Assembly (NCBI GenBank): GCA_047617985.1
Contig: JBLGBS010000009.1
Coordinates: forward strand, 1-30,575
Origin: SW-4-43-9 sp047617985
Lineage (GTDB): Archaea; Nanohalarchaeota; Nanosalinia; Nanosalinales; Nanosalinaceae
Length of the DNA stretch: 30,575 bases
Direction of reading: 5' to 3'
Position 1 is the stretch's first letter. The number at the start of each line of letters is the position of its first letter. The notes below the pieces were generated by a model that was not told where the DNA came from, did not search any database, and saw only the letters and a list, made by a program, of their open reading frames with translations. The translations under genes and the position numbers were made by a program. Positions 14,605 to 22,588 of this stretch are shown in pieces.

Positions 14605-16677
14605 CTACTTTATCCTGTTCCCTATTTCCATTTCTTTGTCTGTAGTTAGTAGTGAGACTGTTTCTCCATCGTCTGATTCTGCTGCAAGCATCATGCACTC
14701 CGATTTTTCTCCTCTTAGCTCGGCTGGTTCAAGGTTTGCAAGTACTACTACTTTCCGGCCTTCAAGTTCTTCTGGTTTGTAGAAGTTTTTCAGTCCGGCA
14801 CATGTCTGGAGCGTTGTTTCTCCTACATTTACTTTGACTTTGTAGAGTTTGTCGGCGTTTGGATGTTCTTCGACTGATTCTACTTTCCCGATTCGGAGAT
14901 CCATGTCCCCAAACTGGTCGAATGAAACAGTGTCTTGGTTGAACTTTGTCATAGTATCTTTTTCCTCTTCTTCTAGTTTTTCTTTCTGTTCAGAGACATC
15001 AATCTTCTCGAACAGTATCTCCCGTTCTCCTAGCTCGTGTCCGGCTTCCAGACCTTTGAGAACATCTTCCACAAGCAGGTCTTCCTCTCCAGACGGTTCG
15101 ATCTCTGCGTTGAGCATGTCGAATATTTTCTCACTGCTTTCCGGGATGAATGGGTGGAGTGTGACACCAAGTTTCTGGATCAACTGGATTGAAACATGGA
15201 TTGTTTCCTCTCTTCTTTCTTCGTTTTTCCATGGTTCTTCCGCGCTCAGGTACTGGTCGCCGAGTCTAGCCAGCTCCAGTGCATGCTCTAGCGCGTCCTG
15301 AGGTTCTTTCTCTTCAAATGCCTCAATGTAGTTTTCCAATGCGTTTTCTGCTTCTTCAACTACTTCTTCATCTTTCTCTTTCAGTTCTGCCTCCGGAACT
15401 TGGTTGTCGAACCATTTTTCGGATAGGCTTAGTGTCCGGTTGACAAAGTTGCCGACAGTATCGTTCAGTACATTGTTGATCTCCGACTCGAAGTCGTCCC
15501 AGGAAAAGTTGGTGTCATGGTCGGTTGGAAGCATTTTGGAGAGGTAAAACCGCCAGTAATCCGCTGGATAGTACTCTATAGCTTCATCAATAAAGATTCC
15601 GCGGTCCCGGGATTTGGAGAAAGCTCCGTCTTCCCACATCAGGTACTGCTGGATGAACTCGTATTTCGGGAGTCCATACTCAATTTCTTTGTTTCGGGAG
15701 CCTAGAAGCATTGTCGGCCAGATAACCGTGTGGAAGATTGTGTTGTCCTTTCCGATCGAGTAGTAGATTTCTGCGTCCTGATTCCAGTGTTTTTTCCATT
15801 CATCGGAGTCTTCAAAGTATTCTCTTGTAAAACCGATGTATCCTATCGGTGCGTCAAACCATACATACAGGACTTTTTCATCGTAAACTTCAGGATCCAG
15901 CTTCTCGACATCAAGGTCTTCCTCCTCTATTCTTTTGTTGACTCTTTCAGCCGGGATTTCGAAGCCCCAGTTCTGATCTCGGGTGATTGATCTCTCTTCA
16001 GCTTCCTCTATGTCGTGAAGCACCTGGTTAACCATGTTATCCGGGATCGGCTCCTCTTCTTTAAGCCACTGTTTTAGCTCCTGTTTGTACTCTGTCAGGT
16101 CGAGGAATAGGTGGTCTGTATCTTTAAACTCTATATCGTTTCCTTCACATATCTGGCACTCTGGGTTCTCTATCTCATCCGGTTCAACCAGTTTTCCACA
16201 GTCATCGCACTGGTCTCCTCTTGCCAGACCGCCGCAGTGCGGGCATTCTCCTTCGATATACCTGTCCGGCAGAAATCTTTCGTCATCGTTGCAGTAAGGC
16301 ATTGTCTGCGTTTTCTCGTTGATCAAACCGTTGCAGTACAGTTCTTCAAACATGTCGTGTGTCTGCTTCCGGTTGTACTCGCTGTGAGTGTCGGAGAAAA
16401 CTGTGAAATCGACATTCAGACTTTCATACGCGTTTCTAACCTTTTCTGTCTGTTCATCTTTAATATCTCGAGGATCTTCTCCGCGCTCTAATGCCTCTAG
16501 TTCAAGCGGTGTTCCGTGTACATCGCCTCCGCAGACAAAAATATTTTCTTTCCCTCTGATATCGAAGTATCTATGCAGAAGTTCTGCGGGTAAGACACTT
16601 CCGGCCATATTTCCTAGATGCGGTACTCCGTGAATGTATGGCAGTGCTGATGTAACGGTTATTCGATCCTCTGAAAT
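14605..16677 (-). CDS. metG: Methionyl-tRNA synthetase with C-terminal tRNA-binding domain, AUU start
   Basis: MetRS charges both initiator and elongator tRNA-Met. Reading only from the first ATG (16608) would drop the HIGH motif: the codons before it encode ITVTSALPYIHGVPHLGN, the family's opening strand and HIGH signature (as HLGN). The in-frame stop is at 16684-16686, and no ATG, GTG or TTG lies between it and the motif. ATT at 16675-16677 is the best start, with AGGTGA six bases upstream, giving 690 residues. Also seen: zinc knuckles (CPHCGG, CDDCGK, CQICEG), the KMSKS loop as FSKSRD, and a fused C-terminal Trbp111-type OB domain (from about MDLRIGKVESVEEHPNADKL). Product certain, start inferred. 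Confidence 0.95.
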   Translation of the reverse strand: MSEDRITVTSALPYIHGVPHLGNMAGSVLPAELLHRYFDIRGKENIFVCGGDVHGTPLELEALERGEDPRDIKDEQTEKVRNAYESLNVDFTVFSDTHSEYNRKQTHDMFEELYCNGLINEKTQTMPYCNDDERFLPDRYIEGECPHCGGLARGDQCDDCGKLVEPDEIENPECQICEGNDIEFKDTDHLFLDLTEYKQELKQWLKEEEPIPDNMVNQVLHDIEEAEERSITRDQNWGFEIPAERVNKRIEEEDLDVEKLDPEVYDEKVLYVWFDAPIGYIGFTREYFEDSDEWKKHWNQDAEIYYSIGKDNTIFHTVIWPTMLLGSRNKEIEYGLPKYEFIQQYLMWEDGAFSKSRDRGIFIDEAIEYYPADYWRFYLSKMLPTDHDTNFSWDDFESEINNVLNDTVGNFVNRTLSLSEKWFDNQVPEAELKEKDEEVVEEAENALENYIEAFEEKEPQDALEHALELARLGDQYLSAEEPWKNEERREETIHVSIQLIQKLGVTLHPFIPESSEKIFDMLNAEIEPSGEEDLLVEDVLKGLEAGHELGEREILFEKIDVSEQKEKLEEEEKDTMTKFNQDTVSFDQFGDMDLRIGKVESVEEHPNADKLYKVKVNVGETTLQTCAGLKNFYKPEELEGRKVVVLANLEPAELRGEKSECMMLAAESDDGETVSLLTTDKEMEIGNRIK

Positions 16678-16683
16678 TTTGAT

Positions 16684-16689
16684 TCACCT
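16684..16689 (-). promoter_or_regulatory. Ribosome binding site before the ATT start of metG
   Basis: AGGTGA on the minus strand ends six bases before the ATT at 16677. It matches the end of 16S rRNA well and overlaps the in-frame TGA, so it marks the start region despite the unusual codon. Confidence 0.6.
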
Positions 16690-16714
16690 AAACTGTATCA
16701 GTGAGGTTAATTTC

Positions 16715-16720
16715 TTTAAA
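16715..16720. promoter_or_regulatory. Shared TTTAAA box between metG and the RdgB-like gene
   Basis: One palindromic TTTAAA is centred about 25 bp before the rightward ATG (16742), giving a leaderless mRNA. On the other strand it would start a transcript near 16692, just before the metG ribosome binding site. One box could serve both divergent genes. Confidence 0.5.
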
Positions 16721-16741
16721 TTCGGTGGTTATCAGGAACTT

Positions 16742-17332
16742 ATGAAGGATATATTCTTCGCGACAGGGAATGAGGGAAAACTGGAGGAAATGCAGCAGCC
16801 TTTTGCAAGAGCCGGATACAAACTTGTCCAAGTTGAAGCCGATGTTCCGGAAATTGATGCTATGGATGTCGAAGAAGTTGCGGAGCGGAAAGTGATGGAC
16901 TCCTACCAGGAAGCGGTGCTGAACCAGGAGATTGGCAGTGTAGATTATTTTATCGTGGAGGATACCGGTTTCTATGTCAAGGCTTTAGACGGATTCCCGG
17001 GTGCGGAAGCTGCCTTCTTTGCGGGAACCGCTGGCGCTGAAAAACTACTTGATCTGATGGAAGATGAGGAAAACCGGGAGGCATACTTCAGAACAGCTAT
17101 CGCAGTCTACATGCCTGGAAAGGATGAAATCAAGGTTTTCACAGGTAAGATGGCCGGACAGATTCCGGAGGAAAAGAAAGGAGAGTCACATCCACATTTG
17201 CCTTACAACAGCTACTTCGTCCCTGATCACGGGGATGGAGAATCACTGGCGGAAAACGAAGATCTGAAGAACGCGGAGATGCATAGGAGAAAGGCTGTTA
17301 ACAAAGTTATTGACTGGCTTGACAATCAATAA
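16742..17332 (+). CDS. XTP/dITP diphosphatase (RdgB/Ham1 family)
   Basis: This enzyme hydrolyses non-standard purine triphosphates (ITP, dITP, XTP) to monophosphates, keeping them out of nucleic acids. The true start is the ATG at 16742, giving MKDIFFATGNEGKLEEM, the family's nucleotide-binding N-terminus; the open frame upstream adds only 36 non-conserved residues. Further marks are VEDTGFYVKALDGFPGAEAA (catalytic Asp/Gly region) and the C-terminal HRRKAVNKV (for SHRxxA). Its length of 196 residues is standard. It is divergent from metG and convergent with the HAD gene six bases away. Confidence 0.93.
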   Translation: MKDIFFATGNEGKLEEMQQPFARAGYKLVQVEADVPEIDAMDVEEVAERKVMDSYQEAVLNQEIGSVDYFIVEDTGFYVKALDGFPGAEAAFFAGTAGAEKLLDLMEDEENREAYFRTAIAVYMPGKDEIKVFTGKMAGQIPEEKKGESHPHLPYNSYFVPDHGDGESLAENEDLKNAEMHRRKAVNKVIDWLDNQ

Positions 17333-17337
17333 AATTT

Positions 17338-18108
17338 TTACAGAATCTTTCTTTTCAGCCTGGAAAGGTTAGAGAGCCCGAAGTCAGGTTTCTGGATTTC
17401 ATCCGCTTTCTTAAGCATCTCTCTATCCATATCACCAGACATAACTGCTACGGTTGTCATTCCCAGATTGTTTCCTGTCTCCATATCTTCGAGGCGGTCT
17501 CCGATAAACATTGAGGCGTCCGGGAAGTAACTGAAGTAGTCCTGGAAAACATTCTGGTAGAACTCGCTCGGCTTCCCTATAAGCTTGGTTTCACCCATTT
17601 CTCTGAAAGCCTGGTTGAACATTCCCTGGTGAGGCATTTTCTTCTTAGTAGTCCTGAAAGTCTTCTCCGAACTGCAGAGAACAGCTTCTCCACCGTTCTG
17701 CAGGATTTTCATTGCTTTCTCTGCCTTTCTATAGTTGAACTGTCTGTCGAAGCCAACTACTAAAGTATCAGATTTCTCCTTCACCTCAATATCTTTCTCA
17801 TCAAGTTCCTCAATTAGACCGGATTCGCCTATGACATATGTAGAGGTTTGACTTTTCTGGTTTAGATACTCGCCGGCTACATAACCTGCTGTAAGTATAT
17901 CCTCTTTCTCCGCCTCAATATTCATTTCGTTCAGTTTTCTAGCGTAGGCCTCTCTCGAAAGTAAACTGTTGTCAGTATGGAAATAGACCTGTTTATCCGC
18001 TTCTCGAAGAGAGTCAATTAAATCTACTGCTCCTATAATGTCTTCATCCCAGTTCCAAAGGGTCTTATCTAGGTCGAAGAAAAAGTACTTGTGCTCGTCT
18101 ATCTCCAT
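17338..18108 (-). CDS. HAD-superfamily phosphatase (NagD-like, subfamily IIA)
   Basis: The 256-residue protein shows all four HAD motifs: DLDKT (catalytic aspartates 12 and 14), the Thr/Ser of YFHTDNSLLSREAYARKL, Lys in IGKPSEFYQ, and GDRLEDMETGNNLGM. The cap position and the TDN...SR..YA.KL pattern fit the NagD/p-nitrophenylphosphatase branch, acting on sugar or glycolate phosphates; the substrate is not visible. The ATG at 18108 is preferred over an in-frame GTG two codons upstream, because a TATAAG box (18132-18137) is about 27 bp away. It is divergent from the NurA gene. Confidence 0.88.
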   Translation of the reverse strand: MEIDEHKYFFFDLDKTLWNWDEDIIGAVDLIDSLREADKQVYFHTDNSLLSREAYARKLNEMNIEAEKEDILTAGYVAGEYLNQKSQTSTYVIGESGLIEELDEKDIEVKEKSDTLVVGFDRQFNYRKAEKAMKILQNGGEAVLCSSEKTFRTTKKKMPHQGMFNQAFREMGETKLIGKPSEFYQNVFQDYFSYFPDASMFIGDRLEDMETGNNLGMTTVAVMSGDMDREMLKKADEIQKPDFGLSNLSRLKRKIL

Positions 18109-18140
18109 GCACACCGATTTAATGTTTAAACCTCTTATAC

Positions 18141-19112
18141 ATGACTATGCCGAGCCTGCGAGAAGCCGCTGAAAAGCTTTCACAGAAGGAAGAAAAGAAC
18201 ATCGATCTCGAGGAAAAATTCTCGGATATAGATACTATTGAAACAGGTTCAGTTGTCAAAGAGGAAAAACTGAGGCACAAAGTTGAGAAAAAAACTCCGG
18301 GTAAAGTCGCAGGAATTGATGGGGGTTTGGTCAGGAAGAGATACTCTTCAGCCGATGTAATTGCGGTAAGAGCAGTAGCAGCAGTTTTCAGTTTTGAAGG
18401 TTCAGAACTGGAAGAAACAAGTTACCTCCCCGGGAAATCTCCTGAACCTGATTTCCAGGTCTTTGATCCTCAGGATCAGGAAGGACTGGATCGTAAAGCT
18501 GAAACCGAGAGGCTTAAAGCAGAAACCGAGATAGCTTTACAGGCACAGGAAGAAGCGGATCATGTATTCATGGACGGTTCAGTTGTTCCCAGCTACAGCA
18601 AGAGCCAGGAAGTGCTTAACAACTACAGTCGGCTTTTCTCCGGAGCCGAACCCGGAACACTGGTAGGAGTAGTCGAGGACTCATACGGCACATCCCTGAC
18701 AGATATGATGGCGGATAAAACCGGTCTCGAAATAGGCAGTATCCGGGACACTATCTTAATGGATTCAATTCTCTCAGAAGGCGAGAGAAGCTTTGTAAGG
18801 AAATACTCGAAAGGCCCCGCTGAGCATCCTGTTATGAAGAAGATGAGTCCTGACTATGTAAACAAAATCCATACCTTCTACGTCAAACTTTCCTCCAAAG
18901 ACCTGCCGCTTAGAATCGATTACTTCGGCGAACCAGAAGATGCAGACCGGATCGCAGGACTGCTTATGTCGCTTAAATCCTCGGAAAGGTACACAGTGCC
19001 TTCGCCGGTTCTCGAGGCCGACCGAAAAGCCAAAATACCGGAGGAATACCTGAAGAGGCTGGAGAAACGGTTTTCTCCTAGAGAGAAGAGAAGAAACCGG
19101 CGGTTAATCTGA
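18141..19112 (+). CDS. NurA-domain 5'-3' nuclease
   Basis: NurA nucleases work with the HerA helicase in resecting DNA ends with Mre11-Rad50. The 323-residue protein has the NurA core: AGIDGG (57-62) with the first catalytic Asp, FMDGSVVPSY (from 143) with the second, VVEDSYGTSL (from 177) with the third acidic site, and a late RIDYFG region. It starts ATG-ACT-ATG; either ATG is possible. HerA, Mre11 and Rad50 are not next to it here, unlike in many archaea where they cluster. The basic C-terminus (RFSPREKRRNRR) may bind DNA. Confidence 0.85.
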   Translation: MTMPSLREAAEKLSQKEEKNIDLEEKFSDIDTIETGSVVKEEKLRHKVEKKTPGKVAGIDGGLVRKRYSSADVIAVRAVAAVFSFEGSELEETSYLPGKSPEPDFQVFDPQDQEGLDRKAETERLKAETEIALQAQEEADHVFMDGSVVPSYSKSQEVLNNYSRLFSGAEPGTLVGVVEDSYGTSLTDMMADKTGLEIGSIRDTILMDSILSEGERSFVRKYSKGPAEHPVMKKMSPDYVNKIHTFYVKLSSKDLPLRIDYFGEPEDADRIAGLLMSLKSSERYTVPSPVLEADRKAKIPEEYLKRLEKRFSPREKRRNRRLI

Positions 19113-19133
19113 TCGATATTTTTACTCAAACCA

Positions 19134-19140
19134 TTTTATT
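19134..19140 (+). promoter_or_regulatory. TATA-like box of the VWA gene
   Basis: TTTTATT centred 27 bp before the ATG at 19164. The 9-mer AGATCTAAC (19142-19150) lies between box and start. Confidence 0.45.
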
Positions 19141-19163
19141 CAGATCTAACCAATTTCTACTTG

Positions 19164-21566
19164 ATGAAAAACCTGGAAATATTTGTGCTTCTGATATTTG
19201 TTTTCTCATTTGCTGCAGCAGTCTCCGCAGACTCAGAGATAACTAATCAGGATGTTGAGATATCCGGAGATTACGTTATGGGAAGACAGCATGTGAGCAC
19301 ATTTGAGTACGAGCTCCAGGTTGAATACAAGCCTGTTGATACTGCTATAGCTATCGACGAATCCGGCAGTATGGGGGGCCAGCTAGGGAATGTACAGGAA
19401 GCTGCCAAAGACTATGTTGATAACACTAGAACTTCTGACGGCGATGAAAACGCAATTATTTCATATGAATCTTCTGCTAATACTAGGCAAAGCTTGACTG
19501 CAGATAAACAGGATGCGAAAGATGCTATAGATGAGATGTCAGCCAGCGGAGGCACAGATCTCCCAGGGGGTGTAAGTGAGGCTCATGATGCGCTTGAATC
19601 CGGTACAAATCCCAGCCAGGTTATGATAGTTCTAGCTGACGGAAACGGAGGTAGTCCTGAAACCGAAGCAGATGCAGCTCGACAAGATGGCATAGATATT
19701 CACGGAATTTTATATGGCCAGAGCGCACCTACAGCTGATTTCGAGGATATGACTAATTCTGACTGCAGTACTTCCTCATCAGAGAACGATGACGGCGACA
19801 ACTGCTGGTATGCAGAATCCGGGACAATTGATCAGGTTTACACAGATATAAGGGAGGAGACGGATAGCGAGAGAAGAGTCGACCTTCATCTGAAGCTTCC
19901 GCCTCACGCAAAATCCTTTGATGAAAATCCTGACAATATAGAAGATGATGGAACCCGTGAGTACATCTTCGAGAACCGGCCAACGGATGGAGATACTTAC
20001 AGCTTTGATATTCCGTGGAATCCGACTTCTTCTGGTTCTGCTCTGGAGATGAAGACTGGCGATTCCTATGTGGAGTTTACCGAGGATGGTAGCACTTCAA
20101 CGCCAAGCTTTGGACCTATGGAGGAAAATCAGGTCGGCTATGTTGATTTGAATGTAACCGACAGCCATGCTGTCAGAGATGTCTCTGAAGGAGAGATTGA
20201 CGTTTCTGTTACTGTGAAAAATGAGGGAACTGTGGAATCGAAGCCGGATCTCGGATTTGAGATACGTGATGAATCCGGTAACAGGATAGAAGAGACTATG
20301 CCAGCTCTTTCACCGGGTGAAACTCAGACCTATACATACACATTGGAGGAAGGTCACAGGGTTTATGATGATTCAGAGATGATCAGAGCGGAGGCGGACA
20401 CTGATGGAAGATGGGAAGCCACAAGGGGAGCTGGCGAGGAATTGGAGCCTAATGAAGACAATAACATCAAGAAAATGGGTTATCCGATTGATCCGAGTGT
20501 TACTAATCCAACTTTCATCGACGATTACACCTATCCGAGGACTGATACAAGGTTTGGTGAAAACCTGATTGAAGAAATTGAGCATCAGCATCCTGATATA
20601 CCGGAGCTTTACGGTTACTATGATCTGTGGGTGGGCGCTAATGAATTTGAACCTGAAGACGGTCAGCCTGAGCTTGTACATGATAACAGAAGTTATGGTT
20701 CGGCCGGCGCCCCTATTCAAACACAGGGTGTAGAGGTTGACAGGGCTAGGACTTACTGGAACTTCACGAACCGGGTGAATGATACTTATGGAAGTATGTC
20801 GGTCTTCAATCACAGTATTTATGTCAAGAATCCGATTCCGGAGGTGCTGGATCACAGACCTCGGAACGATGGTTTTGAATCAGAGTACCCTGTACCTGTA
20901 AATATTCTGGCAGCTGATGACAACGATGAAAACCTCACTTTCTATCTTTTCAACAGGTCTAACGACATGCTTCTTGAAAAGGAGAAATTTACAGGTCTTG
21001 AGCAGGAGGATGATTCAGCTGAGAAAACGTATGATTGGGAGGTTCCTGAAGCTCACTCGGAGTACACACTGGGTCTGAAGGTTGAGGATAGATGGACTAA
21101 CTACTCTGAGAACATCCGGTTTATGAAAATTATTGGAAGAGGCTTCGCTCTGGAAGGAGGCTTTGATCACAAGTACTCCTCGGTCATTCTCTCCGGCTCC
21201 AGCAGTCAAAGTGTTCTGTTTACTGCGAAGAACACTCGGCCTTTCGCGAGAGATATCAATGTCACGCTTTCCGGTGTGAAAGCCAGGTTTGATGACGGCT
21301 CTAACTACACCTATGAAACCTTCGGCCCTGAAGAGGAGAAAGACTTCCTTCTTATAGTGAACCCTGATGAAGAAAAAACAGGGCTCAGATATCTGAATGT
21401 AACGCTTGACTATCCGGCGATAAGATACAATAAAACAGAGAGCCTTCCTGTATTTGTCAGGGAGACGTCCCAGGTAGCTGAGTCAAGAGAAGTGCCGGGA
21501 ATTGGAATGATCCAGTTAATTATGCTGGTGCTGTCGGCTGTTTATCTTTATTCTGTACGACTCTGA
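19164..21566 (+). CDS. Secreted/membrane-anchored VWA-domain protein
   Basis: The ATG at 19164 is preferred to the TTG just before it. The 800-residue protein has a Sec signal peptide (KNLEIFVLLIFVFSFAAAVS, cleavage near ADS), a von Willebrand A domain (about 55-230) with a full MIDAS (DESGS at 65-69, SGGTDLPGG, VLADGNGG), and a CARDB-like domain (about 355-450; VTVKNEGTVESKPDLGFEI). More Ig-like beta domains follow, and a C-terminal helix (IGMIQLIMLVLSAVYLY) anchors it outside the cell. The paired cysteines SDCSTSS and NCWYAES suggest a disulfide. A surface adhesion role is inference. Its 3' end overlaps the S17e gene by 47 bp. Confidence 0.85.
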   Translation: MKNLEIFVLLIFVFSFAAAVSADSEITNQDVEISGDYVMGRQHVSTFEYELQVEYKPVDTAIAIDESGSMGGQLGNVQEAAKDYVDNTRTSDGDENAIISYESSANTRQSLTADKQDAKDAIDEMSASGGTDLPGGVSEAHDALESGTNPSQVMIVLADGNGGSPETEADAARQDGIDIHGILYGQSAPTADFEDMTNSDCSTSSSENDDGDNCWYAESGTIDQVYTDIREETDSERRVDLHLKLPPHAKSFDENPDNIEDDGTREYIFENRPTDGDTYSFDIPWNPTSSGSALEMKTGDSYVEFTEDGSTSTPSFGPMEENQVGYVDLNVTDSHAVRDVSEGEIDVSVTVKNEGTVESKPDLGFEIRDESGNRIEETMPALSPGETQTYTYTLEEGHRVYDDSEMIRAEADTDGRWEATRGAGEELEPNEDNNIKKMGYPIDPSVTNPTFIDDYTYPRTDTRFGENLIEEIEHQHPDIPELYGYYDLWVGANEFEPEDGQPELVHDNRSYGSAGAPIQTQGVEVDRARTYWNFTNRVNDTYGSMSVFNHSIYVKNPIPEVLDHRPRNDGFESEYPVPVNILAADDNDENLTFYLFNRSNDMLLEKEKFTGLEQEDDSAEKTYDWEVPEAHSEYTLGLKVEDRWTNYSENIRFMKIIGRGFALEGGFDHKYSSVILSGSSSQSVLFTAKNTRPFARDINVTLSGVKARFDDGSNYTYETFGPEEEKDFLLIVNPDEEKTGLRYLNVTLDYPAIRYNKTESLPVFVRETSQVAESREVPGIGMIQLIMLVLSAVYLYSVRL

Positions 21567-21729
21567 CAATGTAGCCTGCTGTCCGGTTTCTAAGTCTCTT
21601 CGAATCGAACTCGTCCATTTCCTTGAGTTCTTCCTTGTTTTCCTCGAAATCATCTGAGAATCTTTCCGGATCTGCTTCTACCAGGTCTTTTGCAAGTCGC
21701 TTGATGTAGGTCTGTCTTACGCGTCCCAT
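21520..21729 (-). CDS. rps17e: 30S ribosomal protein S17e
   Basis: A component of the small subunit, shared only by archaea and eukaryotes. The 69 residues match the family end to end: MGRVRQTYIKRLAKDLVE, then DDFEENKEELKEM and SKRLRNRTAGYIVRVVQ. The last ten residues (KDKQPTAPA and neighbours) form a non-conserved tail encoded opposite the last membrane helix of the VWA gene. A TTTAAGAA box is centred 28 bp before the ATG, so it is probably transcribed leaderless and alone. Confidence 0.95.
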   Translation of the reverse strand: MGRVRQTYIKRLAKDLVEADPERFSDDFEENKEELKEMDEFDSKRLRNRTAGYIVRVVQNKDKQPTAPA

Positions 21730-21753
21730 ACAACCAGAAAAACGAGCCCAACA

Positions 21754-21761
21754 TTCTTAAA
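21754..21761 (-). promoter_or_regulatory. TATA-like box of rps17e
   Basis: TTTAAGAA on the minus strand, centred 28 bp before the ATG at 21729. Confidence 0.5.
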
Positions 21762-21840
21762 CCAAACCCTGAAGTAACAGGGTTAATAAGGAATTCAGGG
21801 AATCGAAAGACACTTCATACTCCGGATCTTTCTCTTAGAC

Positions 21841-22575
21841 ATGACAGAAGAACTCTATCTTCCGGCCAACGAATACCAGAAGGAGTTTGAAGCCGAGGTA
21901 ACCAAAAGCAGAGGAGTCCCTGAAGGAGAACACGACGGTTATATCTGCCTTGAGAAAACTCTTTTCTATAAAGAGGGCGGAGGGCAGCCCGCAGATCACG
22001 GAAAAATCAGCTGGGGTGGAAACGAAAGTAAAGTGATCGATGTCCAGAGAGTCAACGGCGAAGTAAGACACTACATCCAGGGAGAACTGCCGGAACCCGA
22101 TACCGAGGTAAAGGGAGAGATAGACTGGGAAAGAAGGTACAAACACATGCGGATGCACACCGCCCAGCACCTGGTCTCATGGGTCGTCCTGAACAGATAC
22201 AATGCCTCGACAGCTGGAAACCAGATACACGAGGACTACTCCCGGATCGACTTCGAACCTGCCGAGTTCGATGGAAGCGATGTGGAGAAGATTGAGAGAT
22301 CGGTCAACGCTTTAATCCAGAAAGAACTGGAAGTTGAGAAGAAGTACATGCCACGAGAGCAGATCGAGCAGGCCGTTGAGGAGGGAAGAACAAACCTGGA
22401 TATAATCCCGGATCATATTGATCCTCTTCGAGTCGTCATAATCGGTGACAACGATCTCTGCCCATGTGGAGGAACCCATGTCGACAACATCAAAGAAATC
22501 GGAGGCATAAATATCACAGACCGGAAATCGAAAGGAGCAGATGTAGAAAGACTGGAGTTCGAACTGGAGGAGTAA
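21841..22575 (+). CDS. alaX: Alanyl-tRNA editing protein AlaX (M type)
   Basis: A free-standing homologue of the AlaRS editing domain that hydrolyses mischarged Ser- or Gly-tRNA-Ala. The 244 residues include the N-terminal beta barrel with the Gly-rich FYKEGGGQPADHG (about 41-53), which marks the M type, and the zinc site from HTAQHL (101-106) and CGGTHV with the preceding CPC. The family is certain by motif. It is convergent with the ABCE1 gene 13 bp away and divergent from rps17e. Confidence 0.93.
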   Translation: MTEELYLPANEYQKEFEAEVTKSRGVPEGEHDGYICLEKTLFYKEGGGQPADHGKISWGGNESKVIDVQRVNGEVRHYIQGELPEPDTEVKGEIDWERRYKHMRMHTAQHLVSWVVLNRYNASTAGNQIHEDYSRIDFEPAEFDGSDVEKIERSVNALIQKELEVEKKYMPREQIEQAVEEGRTNLDIIPDHIDPLRVVIIGDNDLCPCGGTHVDNIKEIGGINITDRKSKGADVERLEFELEE

Positions 22576-22588
22576 GCTTCCTACTCAA

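Noticed and set aside
14605..16608. metG as a truncated gene starting at the first ATG
   Set aside because: The missing HIGH strand is encoded just upstream in frame, so the gene is complete with an unusual start codon.
16634..16741. 36-residue N-terminal extension of the RdgB-like protein
   Set aside because: Not conserved, overlaps the metG start region, and the TTTAAA box points to the ATG at 16742.
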